64,000 nucleotides of DNA, from NCBI RefSeq assembly GCF_045207655.1, contig NZ_CP108785.1, positions 744,001 through 808,000 on the forward strand. Direction: 5' to 3'. Below the pieces are notes generated by a model. That model saw only the letters and a list, made by a program, of their open reading frames with translations, had not been told where the DNA came from and searched no databases. Every line of letters starts with the position of its first letter. Position 1 is the first letter of the stretch. The DNA is from Embleya sp045207655 (GTDB lineage: Bacteria > Actinomycetota > Actinomycetes > Streptomycetales > Streptomycetaceae). The position numbers and the translations under genes were made by a program. Below, piece after piece: positions 34,852-42,717 of this stretch.

Positions 34852-35222
34852 GATGCTGCGTCACCTTTCGGGCGCAGGCCGAACCGGGCCGCGGCGGGCC
34901 GGTGGGCATGCGAGGAGGCACCGCGTCGAACCGGGCGACGGCGCGGCAGGGCTGGACGAGAGGGTGGACACGGGATCCGACGGGTGGTCCGGGCCGGAGG
35001 CGGGCGGGCGCAGCCGGAGTCGCGTCGGGTGGATGCGTCACGGGGGTGGCGGGCCCGGCGGTGCGGCGACCGGCCCGGCCGAACGGGTCGCAGTCACGGT
35101 CGTGCGGCGTCGGGGGCCGTGGAGCGGCGGAAGCACTTGCGGCAGCCGAGCGCGGAGAGCGGGACCGGGCATCGGTTCCCGGTCACGGCGTCAGGTCGCG
35201 GCGGCTGCCCGAGGTTGCCGGG
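34852..35222 (-). promoter_or_regulatory. Long transcribed leader of the sulfur operon
   Basis: About 370 nt between the leader-peptide stop and the binding-protein gene with no other frame of interest. Small pairing segments (ACCGGG/CCCGGT near 35170-35190) are visible, but I cannot demonstrate a terminator/antiterminator pair by eye. The placement fits translation-linked attenuation. Confidence 0.45.
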
Positions 35223-35297
35223 TCAGCGACAGAGAGCGCTGCTGGTCCGCCGGAAGTCCACGAAGCGGCACACCACAGCGGGGTGCGTCGAAAGCAT
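35223..35297 (-). CDS. Cysteine leader peptide of the sulfur operon
   Basis: A 24-codon frame beginning MLSTHPAVVC and ending RFVDFRRTSSALCR. The ending is the hallmark of the short actinobacterial leader peptides found upstream of sulfur-assimilation operons (R-x-VD-x-x-R-x-SSA-x-CR), in which a Cys codon near the end monitors cysteine supply. The -10 element CAGGAT ends 7 nt before the ATG, so the transcript probably starts at the ATG itself (leaderless). AGGA also lies at SD distance. Function as an attenuator is inferred from family and place. Confidence 0.85.
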   Translation of the reverse strand: MLSTHPAVVCRFVDFRRTSSALCR

Positions 35298-35303
35298 GCG
35301 CAC

Positions 35304-35334
35304 ATCCTGACGGGGACGAGTGCCGCATGTCAAT
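35304..35334 (-). promoter_or_regulatory. Promoter of the sulfur operon
   Basis: On the minus strand, TTGACA (35334-35329), an 18-bp spacer, then CAGGAT (35309-35304). This is a good match to a housekeeping-sigma promoter and sets the transcription start at or next to the leader ATG (35297). The -35 overlaps the conserved 35331-35351 element. Confidence 0.75.
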
Positions 35335-35351
35335 GGACACCTGTTGGTGTC
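35331..35351. promoter_or_regulatory. Shared operator-like element, copy 1
   Basis: Plus strand CAATGGACACCTGTTG followed by GTGTC. It includes the perfect inverted repeat GACACC-TGTT-GGTGTC and overlaps the -35 of the sulfur-operon promoter. A near-identical element stands at 37203-37223. Both lie in regions controlling sulfur-linked genes, and an Rrf2 regulator lies between them. Confidence 0.65.
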
Positions 35352-35724
35352 TTATAGGGCGGGCCGCGCGACCGTCAGGGCCGGTCGTCGGTCGAACGAG
35401 TGTGGACCATCGGGCGCACCACCGCCTCGGAGTCGGAACCCCCCTGTCCGATCCGGCACTTGGTCCGCGCCCGGGGGTGCACCCGGGCGCGGCCGCACAC
35501 CGCGTCGGAGCAGCCGGGGCACGGTGCCGGGCATTGCGAACTCCCTGCGGTGTGCGGACCCGCCTCGAAGCCGTGGCCCCGGACGCCGCACGATCCGCGG
35601 TGCCCGCGCGAGGTCTCGCCGCACCACCGGGACGTTCTCCCGCCCCGCCGCGGCGGACAGGCCCACGAGCCGGTGCCGACACGTCTCGGGCACCGCGAAC
35701 ACACGGAGGTTTCCGGTCACAGCG
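35352..35724. other. Gap between the sulfur promoter and the dsbA-like gene
   Basis: The 370 bp show no recognisable gene or repeat; frames are low-complexity. Tail-to-head arrangement means the dsbA-like transcript runs into this region. Confidence 0.4.
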
Positions 35725-36678
35725 CTAAGCGTCGACTCCGAGCGCCGGGTGTCCGTTCGCGTACGCCGGTTGGAGCCACAGCGGGCCGTTGCCGGTGTGG
35801 ACCCTGATCGCGCGCACCGGCGGCGCGGAGCCACCCGTGAGTACCTCCAGGTCCGGCCCGGTCAGACTCTTGTGGCGCTCCAGCGCATCGTCCGGACTCA
35901 GCAGGCCCCAGGACTCGGCGGCCGGCACCGGAACTTCGGGCGCGACGGCCCGCGCGGCGGCCAGGTATTCGTCCAGGGGACGCCAACCCGGCACCACCCG
36001 GCGGCCGGCCGAGCCGACGAACACCAGGGTGGGCAGCGCGTACCGATATCCCTCGCCCGCCTGCTTGGCCGCGCCCGGATGCGGCGGCGGATCCCGCAGG
36101 CCCATCACCTCGGGCGGAGGCCGGCGCGCCTCGGCACGATCCCGGGCAAGCCGCTCGCGCACCCCGGGATCGGCCAGATCGCGACGCAGCCGCTCCCGGT
36201 CCAGACCGGGCAACCCACCCACCGCAGCGCACACCCGACCCTCGGTGTCGGCGGGCTCGCCCAACACGAACATGCTCTCGCGCAACCGACGCACCACCGA
36301 CTCGGCAACCAGCGACCCCTGTTCGGCCGCCGCGACCGCAGCCAACGAAGCAGGCCGACTGGTCGCCGCGACCCAATGCAACCGGACCGCGTGCGGCGCG
36401 CGGGTATGCGCGCCGACGTCCTCGACGAAGCGGGCGTACCAGGCGGTCTCGGCCGCCTGATCGGGAGCCGGATCGTCCTCGTCCTCGTCGAACATCAGCG
36501 CGTACACCGGGCGCCAACGCGCCCGGCCCGCAAGCAGCGCGCGCAGCCGGCGGAACTTGGGCTCGGAACCCCAGGCCCACGGACAGACCGGGTCGGTGTA
36601 CTCGACCACCTCCAGACCGAATCCGGACGATCCCGAACCCGACTCCGGGTCGCGCCGGTCGGCCGACGGGCCGGTCAC
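35725..36678 (-). CDS. DsbA/FrnE-like thioredoxin-fold oxidoreductase
   Basis: A 317-aa protein of the DsbA (2-hydroxychromene isomerase/FrnE) superfamily. After a loose N-terminal 20 residues it has LEVVEYTDPVCPWAWGSEPKFRR, where the redox CxxC is reduced to a single Cys (CPWAW); further on are GLPGLDRERLRRDL and YALPTLVFVGSAG with the cis-Pro region. No signal peptide, so cytoplasmic. With one Cys it may act as a glutathione/mycothiol-dependent isomerase rather than a disulfide oxidase. The GTG start overlaps the rrf2 stop (GTGA), so the two form an operon. Confidence 0.82.
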   Translation of the reverse strand: MTGPSADRRDPESGSGSSGFGLEVVEYTDPVCPWAWGSEPKFRRLRALLAGRARWRPVYALMFDEDEDDPAPDQAAETAWYARFVEDVGAHTRAPHAVRLHWVAATSRPASLAAVAAAEQGSLVAESVVRRLRESMFVLGEPADTEGRVCAAVGGLPGLDRERLRRDLADPGVRERLARDRAEARRPPPEVMGLRDPPPHPGAAKQAGEGYRYALPTLVFVGSAGRRVVPGWRPLDEYLAAARAVAPEVPVPAAESWGLLSPDDALERHKSLTGPDLEVLTGGSAPPVRAIRVHTGNGPLWLQPAYANGHPALGVDA

Positions 36679-37121
36679 ACCAGTACCTCCACGCCACCGC
36701 TACCGGCCGGGCACGGCCGCGCTCCGCCCCGGGCGAGCGAGGCCACGGTGACCGCACCCAGGATGGCCGCGGCGCTGTCCTCGACCGCGCGCCACACCGC
36801 CGGCAAACCCTGTGCGGGCGGGTGGTAGGCCAACTCGGCCAACGGTTCCCCGCGCAACGTCAGCAGTTCGCCGTCGACGGCGCGCAGCACGTCGAGCAGG
36901 CTGATCTCCTCGGCCGGGCGACCGAGCCAGTAACCCCCCTCGCAGCCGCGTTGACTGCGCACCAAACCGGTCCGGCGCAGCTCGCCGACCACCGATTTCA
37001 GGAACCGGAACGGGATCTCCTGGGACGAGGCGATGGCCTCACAGGTAAGGGGGCGCGTGGTGTCGCGGGCGAGCTCGATCAGCGCTCGCGCGGCGTAGTC
37101 CGCCTTCGCGGAAATATGCAT
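36675..37121 (-). CDS. Rrf2-family transcriptional regulator (no Fe-S cysteines)
   Basis: A 148-aa winged-helix regulator: MHISAKADYAARALIELA, TCEAIASSQEIPFRFLKSVVGELRRTGLVRSQRG, and the typical GGYWLGRPAEEISLLDVLRAVDG. The three-Cys Fe-S cluster of IscR/NsrR is missing, which matches the CymR-like cysteine-metabolism branch. The ATG at 37121 is preceded at 8 nt by GATACT with TTGTGA 16 bp further up, so the mRNA is leaderless; the 28 upstream codons are therefore excluded. It likely represses the sulfur operon and the divergent transcript through the two shared elements. Confidence 0.88.
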   Translation of the reverse strand: MHISAKADYAARALIELARDTTRPLTCEAIASSQEIPFRFLKSVVGELRRTGLVRSQRGCEGGYWLGRPAEEISLLDVLRAVDGELLTLRGEPLAELAYHPPAQGLPAVWRAVEDSAAAILGAVTVASLARGGARPCPAGSGGVEVLV

Positions 37122-37128
37122 GTACACC

Positions 37129-37156
37129 AGTATCCCCCCGAACGCCGCCCTCACAA
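37129..37156 (-). promoter_or_regulatory. Leaderless promoter of the rrf2-dsbA operon
   Basis: Minus strand TTGTGA (37156-37151), 16-bp spacer, GATACT (37134-37129), with the start codon 8 nt past the -10. No SD is visible before the ATG. Confidence 0.6.
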
Positions 37157-37202
37157 GGCCCTCGAGCGCATCGTCGTTCGGGGTATCGGCGCACGTCGAC
37201 CG

Positions 37203-37245
37203 CAATGGACACCTCTTGACATCCTTTTTCCGCCGGCCCTAGCGT
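37203..37245 (+). promoter_or_regulatory. Shared operator-like element copy 2 with promoter toward the cupin gene
   Basis: CAATGGACACCTCTTG followed by ACATC (37203-37223) matches the 35331 element at 17 of 21 positions. TTGACA (37216-37221) at its right end and TAGCGT (37240-37245), 18 bp apart, form a plus-strand promoter. Predicted transcription start is at the ATG of the small frame at 37253. Confidence 0.62.
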
Positions 37246-37252
37246 CGCAGGC

Positions 37253-37333
37253 ATGCCTCGTCGTGCCCAACCCTGCGCCGCGCACCGCACCGACCACACG
37301 TCCGGGCCGGCCGCGCGCTGTCGGCGCGACTGA
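37253..37333 (+). CDS. Possible leaderless 26-aa leader peptide before the cupin gene
   Basis: ATG lies 8 nt after the predicted -10, as for the sulfur leader peptide. The frame starts MPRRAQPCAAHRTDH and ends in AARCRRD, with two Cys codons. It resembles the Cys leader family only loosely. If real it would couple cupin expression to cysteine supply. Confidence 0.38.
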   Translation: MPRRAQPCAAHRTDHTSGPAARCRRD

Positions 37334-37513
37334 ACCACCGGGCGCGGAGCCGGGATCGGCCCACCCCTCGCACCCGCCTTCGCGTTCCGCCCCGAGGCAC
37401 AAACGCCGGCGCCCCGCACGTTTCGGCACGCCCACGATCGCTGCGCGCTACCCGGAGCCGATCCACCCGCGGCGCCGCCTATCGTCGACCCGGCCCATCA
37501 CCAAGGACGCGTC

Positions 37514-38059
37514 ATGACCACTGCACCGACCCCGCAACCGCCCGACCCCCGGCCCGCGCCCGCCGCGGTCGCCGGCACCGGCTTCCACCCTCACCTGCCC
37601 GACCACCCGGCCGAAGAAGGCTCACCACGGCTGCGGCTGCACCACATTCGCGCGGACGCACTCGATGGCGACACCACCCAGACCGGGGGCATGCGCCGCT
37701 TCGCCGCGATCAGCGGGCGCACCGTCGGCTCCGAAAAGCTGTGGATGGGCCAGACCCACGTCGCGCCGGCCACCGCGTCCGCCGACCACCACCACGGCGC
37801 CTCGGAGACCGCGATCCACGTGATCAGCGGCAACCCGGTCTTCGTATTCGCGGACGACTCGGACGGCGAACAGCGCGAGATCCGCCTCCACGCGGCCCCC
37901 GGCGACTACATCTTCGTCCCGCCCTTCGTCCCGCACCGCGAGGAGAACCCCGACCCCGACCACGAGGCCGTCGTCGTCATCGCCCGCAGCACCCAGGAGG
38001 CCATCGTGGTCAACCTCCCCACCCTGTACGTACTCCACGAGGACGATCGCACCTCGTGA
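37514..38059 (+). CDS. Cupin-domain protein
   Basis: A 181-aa single-domain cupin. Motif 1 is ADHHHGASETAIHVISGN (candidate metal ligands His-His-Glu-His) and motif 2 is PGDYIFVPPFVPHREENPD with the final His. Such small cupins include cysteine dioxygenase-like and sugar-isomerase-like enzymes, and simple ligand-binding proteins; I cannot choose. ATG follows AAGGACGCGTC. Downstream of the shared element and possible leader peptide, so most likely sulfur-regulated. Confidence 0.85.
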   Translation: MTTAPTPQPPDPRPAPAAVAGTGFHPHLPDHPAEEGSPRLRLHHIRADALDGDTTQTGGMRRFAAISGRTVGSEKLWMGQTHVAPATASADHHHGASETAIHVISGNPVFVFADDSDGEQREIRLHAAPGDYIFVPPFVPHREENPDPDHEAVVVIARSTQEAIVVNLPTLYVLHEDDRTS

Positions 38060-38533
38060 CCCGGGCGTTCCGACGTGTCGCATGCCCACCCGGACGCCAC
38101 CCGACCGTGTGAGCGGGACACGACAATGCCCCGATGAAGGCTCGGCCGGATTCCGTTGCCCGCCGGATCGGATCGGCGTGCCCGGGCATCGCCGGAATCC
38201 GGGTCGACACATGGACACGGCGACCCGACCCGGACGCGGCGCCCGGCCCCGACAAGACCACGGCGTCCCACCGTTCCGTGCGGACACGCGGCTGCGCGCA
38301 GGGCCGCCGCCTTGACCGGCGGTTCCCACCGAGCGCACCGGTCCGCGCAGTGGGCGCGATACCCGGCATCGACGATGCCCGGCTGCAACCCGCGGCGAAA
38401 CCGCCACGACGTACGGGGTCGATCATCGCCTCGCGCGCCTGCGGCATGAGCCGCACCGGTGGTTTGTTGACAGCGGGTCAGGGTCGCGGTCCGCCGATAG
38501 GAGGGAACGCCGTCTGCGCCTCGGGGAGTTGCG
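38060..38533. other. Gap before the IS701 remnant
   Basis: No gene, repeat or regulatory signal recognised in these 470 bp. Confidence 0.4.
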
Positions 38534-39013
38534 ATGACCAGGCGTGTGCCCTGTCCGCGCACCGGGGCCGCTGCAGGCCTGTGCCGCGCGGTTCGACGAC
38601 CTCTTCTCGACGTTGGCACAGCGGCGTGGGTTCCGTGAGTACCCGACCGGGCTGTCGCTGCCGAGGGACCGCGACAAGACGCTGACCCAATCCCCTTGTA
38701 GCGCCTGCCCGGCCGGTACGGAACCCGCGGTCGGTGCACGGCATCCGGCGGTGCAGCGGCTCCGGTTCCTCCTGTCCGAGTCCACGTGGGACCACGAGCG
38801 GATCAACACCCGCCGTGTGGAGCCGTTGCCGGCGGATCCGGCCACCGCGCCGCACGCGGGCGGGGTGCTGGTGATCGACGATTCCGGCGACCGCAAGGAC
38901 GGCACGGCGAACGCGCACGTCGGCAAGCCGTACCCGGGATCGGTCGGGAAGATCGACCGGGCGCCGTCACAGTGACCACCTGTTGGGCGAACGAGCGCCT
39001 CCGACCCAACGGG
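38534..39013 (+). pseudogene. Truncated, frameshifted IS701-family transposase
   Basis: The frame from about 38575 reads RFDDLFSTLAQRRGFREY, LSLPRDRDKTL, QRLRFLLSESTWDHERIN and GGVLVIDDSGDRKDGTANAH, the N-terminal third of an IS701 transposase with its first catalytic Asp (VIDD). Around 38960 the frame shifts and continues as VTVTTCWANERL before ending. Nearly two thirds of the protein and both element ends are missing. It marks an old insertion at the left border of the surface/sugar island. Confidence 0.8.
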
Positions 39014-39030
39014 GGTGTGGTGTGCGGGGG

Positions 39031-39196
39031 TTGGCGCAGGACGATCCGGTCGCGATCGGGGGTACCGCCTGCTGCGGCATCTCGGCTCGGGCGGGATGGG
39101 TCGGGTGTACCCCGGGCGGACCGGGCGGGGGAGCCTGGCCGCGGTGAAGGTGGTGCGTCCGGAACTGGCCGACGACCAGGAGAGTTTCCGGACGAT
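39031..39196 (+). pseudogene. Fragment of a Ser/Thr protein kinase N-terminus
   Basis: LAQDDPVAIGG, then after a one-base shift YRLLRHLGSGGMGRVYPGRT and LAAVKVVRPELADDQESFR: the glycine loop and ATP-binding Lys of a PknB-type kinase. The reading ends after about 55 residues. It abuts the transposase remnant, so the insertion or a later deletion probably destroyed the gene. Confidence 0.75.
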
Positions 39197-39323
39197 CCCT
39201 CGCCCTCGGCAACGCCTACCCACGCACGCCTCCTCGCGCGTCGGCTGCGCTGAAAACATCACCAGCGGAGTTCACCATTCCGCATGCACTTGACTCCACT
39301 GGCCCGACGAGGATGTCATGTAC

Positions 39324-39338
39324 CAACACGTGCGAACG
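39324..39338. promoter_or_regulatory. DeoR-type direct repeat upstream of the LAATG polysaccharide lyase
   Basis: CAACACGTGCGAACG: CAACA and GAACG 10 bp apart, inside the wider palindrome AACACGT-GCGA-ACGTGTT. The flank TGTACCAACA matches the sites before both deoR genes (TGTATCAACA, CGTATCAACA). Confidence 0.5.
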
Positions 39339-39471
39339 TGTTTGATTCTGATGGATTGAGACCTGTCGTGCGTGGCCGGCCCGTGGACGGCAGTCGTCGT
39401 CGCTTCGTTCCGCGAACACCGGTCGCCGCGCCGCAGGTCACCCCCACACCCCCTTATCTCAAGGACGGTTC

Positions 39472-40554
39472 ATGTTGCAGCGTTACAGACGCAGACGTCG
39501 GGTCGGCACGGCATTGGCGGCCGTGTCGGTGGTGGGATTCGGGACGGCCGACGCCGTCGCCGACCGTGCGCTGACTCCCATCCCCTTCAAGGACGGGTTC
39601 GAGTCCGGAACCACCGCCGCGTTTCCCCGCAAGGGCATCGACGGCACGGGCACCGTGGACGTCAAGGCCGCGCCCGGCGGGCGCGGTGGCAAGGCCGTCC
39701 GGTTCACCATGCCCGACGACGGGAAGTCCTACCGCACCGAGATAGCCACAGCGCGCGTACCGTACGGAAGTTACCGGTACGCCTTCGCCAACTACCTGCC
39801 CGGCGACTGGATTGGCTACGACCGCCAGACCATCGTCTCCCAGTGGCACGGCGGGACGGGCACCTCCCCCGCAGTCGTCCTCGCCGTCAAGAACGACCGC
39901 TGGCTGATGATCATCCAGGAGGTCAAATACGACCTCGGCCCGGTACGACTCGGACACTGGAACCAGTGGTCCTTCGACATCACCTGGTCCTCCGCCACCA
40001 CCACCGGCTCCATCACCGCCCGGCTCGACGGGGCCGAGGTGGGATCGCACCGCGGCCCCAACAGCTTGCACCAGGACACCGCCCCCTACCACAAGATCGG
40101 ACTGTACCGACCCAACTGGCAGGCCTGGAAGGGGCACAAGGCAGGCGGCACACCGGCCGTGGTGAACTACTACGACGACGTCTCCATCACCGCCATCTCC
40201 CCGGGAGCCGCCGGACCACCGCCGGCCACGCTCTCCACGAACACCACGGCGACTTCCGCACCCGACCGGGCCGGCGCATCGGCATCCCCGTCGGCGCGGG
40301 CAACCGCGTCGGCTCCCCCGACGGTACCGGCCGCGCCGGGCTCGGCACCCGATGCCGCGGACGAGATCCCCATCGACACCGGCTCCGACACGGACACCGA
40401 CAACAACGCCAAACCCCTGGCAGCGACCGGTGCCTCCAGCCGAACCCCGATCATCCTCGCCTTCGCCGGCGCGGTGTTCGCCGCCGGCCTCGCCCTCGTC
40501 TTCCGCGGCCGCTTCAGGGCGGCACGGCGCCGGGCAGGCGGGCGGGCGGCATAA
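39472..40554 (+). CDS. Sortase-anchored polysaccharide lyase-like protein (LAATG)
   Basis: A 360-aa cell-surface protein. Residues 1-30 are a signal peptide with a basic start (MLQRYRRRRRVGTALAAVSV). The body (FKDGFESG, AVRFTMPDDGKSYRTEIA, YRYAFANYLPGDWI, IVSQWHG, WNQWSFDITWSS, YHKIGLYRPNWQ) is the jelly-roll seen in heparin-lyase-like proteins (Polysacc_lyase family). A Pro/Ala/Ser/Thr linker follows, then LAATG, a hydrophobic helix and an RGRFRAARRRAGG tail, the sortase E sorting signal. ATG follows AAGGACGG. Probably regulated through the repeat at 39324. Substrate unknown; a paralogue is at 58171-59217. Confidence 0.87.
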   Translation: MLQRYRRRRRVGTALAAVSVVGFGTADAVADRALTPIPFKDGFESGTTAAFPRKGIDGTGTVDVKAAPGGRGGKAVRFTMPDDGKSYRTEIATARVPYGSYRYAFANYLPGDWIGYDRQTIVSQWHGGTGTSPAVVLAVKNDRWLMIIQEVKYDLGPVRLGHWNQWSFDITWSSATTTGSITARLDGAEVGSHRGPNSLHQDTAPYHKIGLYRPNWQAWKGHKAGGTPAVVNYYDDVSITAISPGAAGPPPATLSTNTTATSAPDRAGASASPSARATASAPPTVPAAPGSAPDAADEIPIDTGSDTDTDNNAKPLAATGASSRTPIILAFAGAVFAAGLALVFRGRFRAARRRAGGRAA

Positions 40555-41149
40555 CCCGAGGCGGGCGAGCGCAGGCGAGACGGTCCGTCCGTGAGCGCAC
40601 GGCCCCCGTCGCGTTGATGCCGTTGGACCGAAGGGCGGTCAGTGAATACCGGCCCAATCGAAGGGTGGTTCGGGGTGCCCAGGGCTCGATCCCGGTCGAA
40701 GGCGTTCCTGCTTCGTGAAGTCCGGCAGCGTTGACGCGTCGTCCGGATCTCCCACTGTGCCGGGGCAGACAAGGCGTCGGTCCCGGCGCGGACGTGGCGG
40801 CCCACCCAGGTGCATCGCGTCCGCTGCACAGGGCCGGAAGTCCGGCCATCCCGCAGTGGCCGCCCGCCCTGCCCGTCCAGCGCACCGGCCCTCTGGAGTG
40901 CACAGCGCGACACCCACCCCCGACCTGAACAGCCGAAGACGCCCGCCACCCAAACGCGGAGCAACGGCCGCTGCGCCTCGCAGCGCCGGGGAATCCGCGC
41001 GACCGTACCCGACCAGCCAAGAAGCCACCGCCACCCTTTTCGTGGCCCCGCAAGGGGGCTCCTGGCCTCCGGGCCCGGCATGGCTTCTGCCCCCTGTCGC
41101 ACACATGAAGAAGGGATGACCCGGGGGTGGTGTCACCGGGCCCGGAGCA
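40555..41149. other. Gap after the polysaccharide lyase gene
   Basis: 600 bp with no supported gene. Frames on either strand lack domain features, and I see no clear terminator. Confidence 0.4.
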
Positions 41150-41345
41150 CGGTTTGACCGCTGATGAGAGGCCTGACCGCCACCCGGCCGAGCGCAACGC
41201 CCGGCCGACGAAGGGTGGTTGGTCCGCGTAACGTGGATGCGCGTGCGGTGCGAAGGCGTGAGGCCGGGACCGGAGCGACACCCTGGGAGGAGTGCGGTGC
41301 TCGACACCGGCGACATCAAGGTCTTCCTCGGCCTGGTCTCCCCGA
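41150..41345 (+). mobile_element. 5' remnant of an IS110-family element
   Basis: After a GGGAGGAG Shine-Dalgarno, the frame from 41297 reads VLDTGDIKVFLGL, the standard N-terminus of an IS110/IS116 transposase (normally continuing into DVGK). It then diverges within a few residues. The upstream GACCGCTGATGAGAGGCCTG stretch looks like the element's left flank. Confidence 0.5.
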
Positions 41346-41428
41346 CGACGTCCGCCGACACCGCGCCCGGTGCGGCCACTGACCGAAGTGGCATGCGGGG
41401 ACACCCGCGGGACGTTCCTTCGCCGCGC

Positions 41429-42220
41429 TCACTCGGCCGTGTCGTTGCTCGGACGGACCACCACGAGTTCCCCGACGTGGTCGGCGAGTTCTCCCTGCAC
41501 GCCCTCGCTCAGGCCGGAGTCGACGACCAACGTGTCGGCCTCGCTCAGCCGGGCGATGGTGCTGATGCCGATCACCCCCCACTTCGTGTGATCCGCCACC
41601 ACCACGAGTTTGCGGGCCGCCCGTACGAGAGCGCGGTTGCTCTCCGCCTCCAGCAGATTGGGGGTGGTGAACCCCGCCCGGACGCTCATCCCGTGAACCC
41701 CCAGAAACAGCACGTCGACGTTGAGGTGCTCCAACGACGCGACCGCGACAGGCCCCACCAGCGCGTCCGAGGGCGTACGCACCCCACCGACCAGTACCAC
41801 GGTCTGGTCTGCCCGGCCGACACGATGGAAGACATCGGCCACCGGAATCGAATTGGTGACCACCGTGAGGCCCGGCACATCGACCAGATGCCCCGCCAGG
41901 GTCCACGTGGTCGTCCCGGCCGACAGCGCCACCGCGCTGCCGGGCCGCACCAGACCCGCGGCACAACAGGCGATCGCATCCTTTTCCGCGGCCTGTCGCC
42001 CCGACTTCGTCGCGAAGCCCGGCTCCTCCGTCGACCCCATCTCCACCGAGGTCGCGCCCCCATGCACCTTGGCGATCAACCCCCGCTCCGCCAGCACCTC
42101 CAGGTCACGCCGGACCGTCATGTCCGAGACGCCGAAGATCTCGACCAGATCGGCAACACGGACCGCGCCTTGCTTGGCGACCAGATCGACCACCGCGAGT
42201 TGCCGCTGCCGGGCCAACAT
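41429..42220 (-). CDS. DeoR-family transcriptional repressor, copy 1
   Basis: A 263-aa sugar-phosphate-responsive repressor. The HTH is in VADLVEIFGVSDMTVRRDLEVLAERGLIAKVHGGA, followed by the DeoRC sensor with LSAGTTTWTLAGHL, VVTNSIPVA, LVGGVRTPSDALVGP and VVVADHTKWG. ATG follows GAGGAGACGGG. About 90% identical to copy 2 at 54240-55031, so the two arose by recent duplication. A CAACA-N5-CAACA repeat lies 36 bp upstream, suggesting autoregulation. The likely regulon is the ABC transporter, the ROK protein and the LAATG lyase. Confidence 0.93.
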   Translation of the reverse strand: MLARQRQLAVVDLVAKQGAVRVADLVEIFGVSDMTVRRDLEVLAERGLIAKVHGGATSVEMGSTEEPGFATKSGRQAAEKDAIACCAAGLVRPGSAVALSAGTTTWTLAGHLVDVPGLTVVTNSIPVADVFHRVGRADQTVVLVGGVRTPSDALVGPVAVASLEHLNVDVLFLGVHGMSVRAGFTTPNLLEAESNRALVRAARKLVVVADHTKWGVIGISTIARLSEADTLVVDSGLSEGVQGELADHVGELVVVRPSNDTAE

Positions 42221-42255
42221 CCCGTCTCCTCAGGCTAGATTCGAAAGCCATGTAT

Positions 42256-42270
42256 CAACATATTCCAACA
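42256..42270. promoter_or_regulatory. DeoR-type operator upstream of deoR copy 1
   Basis: CAACATATTCCAACA, two CAACA units 10 bp apart within TGTATCAACA...TAGCAGG. The context is shared with the site upstream of copy 2 (TATCAACA...CATAGCAG). Confidence 0.62.
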
Positions 42271-42374
42271 TAGCAGGCACCCACAGGCCCTCGGTTCACG
42301 GTTCCCGCTTCACGGATCGACAGGCTCGAGGGCGCGGGGCAGGCCTGCGGAGCGGGCGTTACCGAATCGAGCCT

Positions 42375-42389
42375 TGTTGGTAAATGTTT
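42375..42389. promoter_or_regulatory. DeoR-type operator upstream of the ROK protein
   Basis: TGTTGGTAAATGTTT (reverse: AAACATTTACCAACA), the same two half-sites 10 bp apart. The element CTTGTTGGTwAATGTTTG is almost identical to the one upstream of the sugar-binding protein at 53298-53312. Confidence 0.62.
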
Positions 42390-42717
42390 GGAATGATAGA
42401 ACCATCCGTGTCATCACGAGTGAACGCGTTGATTGTATTCCCAGAAGGCAGACTGCCGGGGAACTCTCCGGTCTCGCTCCGTTCAAGAGCCAGGAGGAGC
42501 CGATCTCGATGACGGGCAGAGGCAACCGACGGCCGCAGCCCCGGCCGTCGGACTCCCCTTCGCCACCCCGTTCCCCGAGAGCATGCGCTCCGGCCCCTGG
42601 TCAGACCCGCGAAGGAGCTTTTTTGTCGTCCCGCGTCCCGATGCCGGTTCGTGGCCGGCCCGAGGGATACACCGATCCGTCGACCCGCTCCGTCGTTCCG
42701 GGCTGAAGGCGATTCCC
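42390..42717 (+). other. Long 5' region of the ROK protein gene
   Basis: Between the operator and the ROK start; includes an ATG at 42509 behind CAGGAGGAG that opens a Pro/Arg-rich 65-codon frame with no recognisable features. I do not call it a gene. Confidence 0.35.

Noticed and set aside
36168..37170. Alternative Rrf2 start at 37205
   Set aside because: It would put the promoter elements and shared operator inside the gene; the leaderless ATG at 37121 begins the family N-terminus.
40660..40740. Possible tRNA-like T-arm near GGGCTCGATCCCGG
   Set aside because: No acceptor stem, anticodon arm or D-arm could be paired around it.
42509..42706. 65-codon frame with an SD in the ROK leader
   Set aside because: Sequence is Pro/Arg-rich without any recognisable feature; kept only as a remark.
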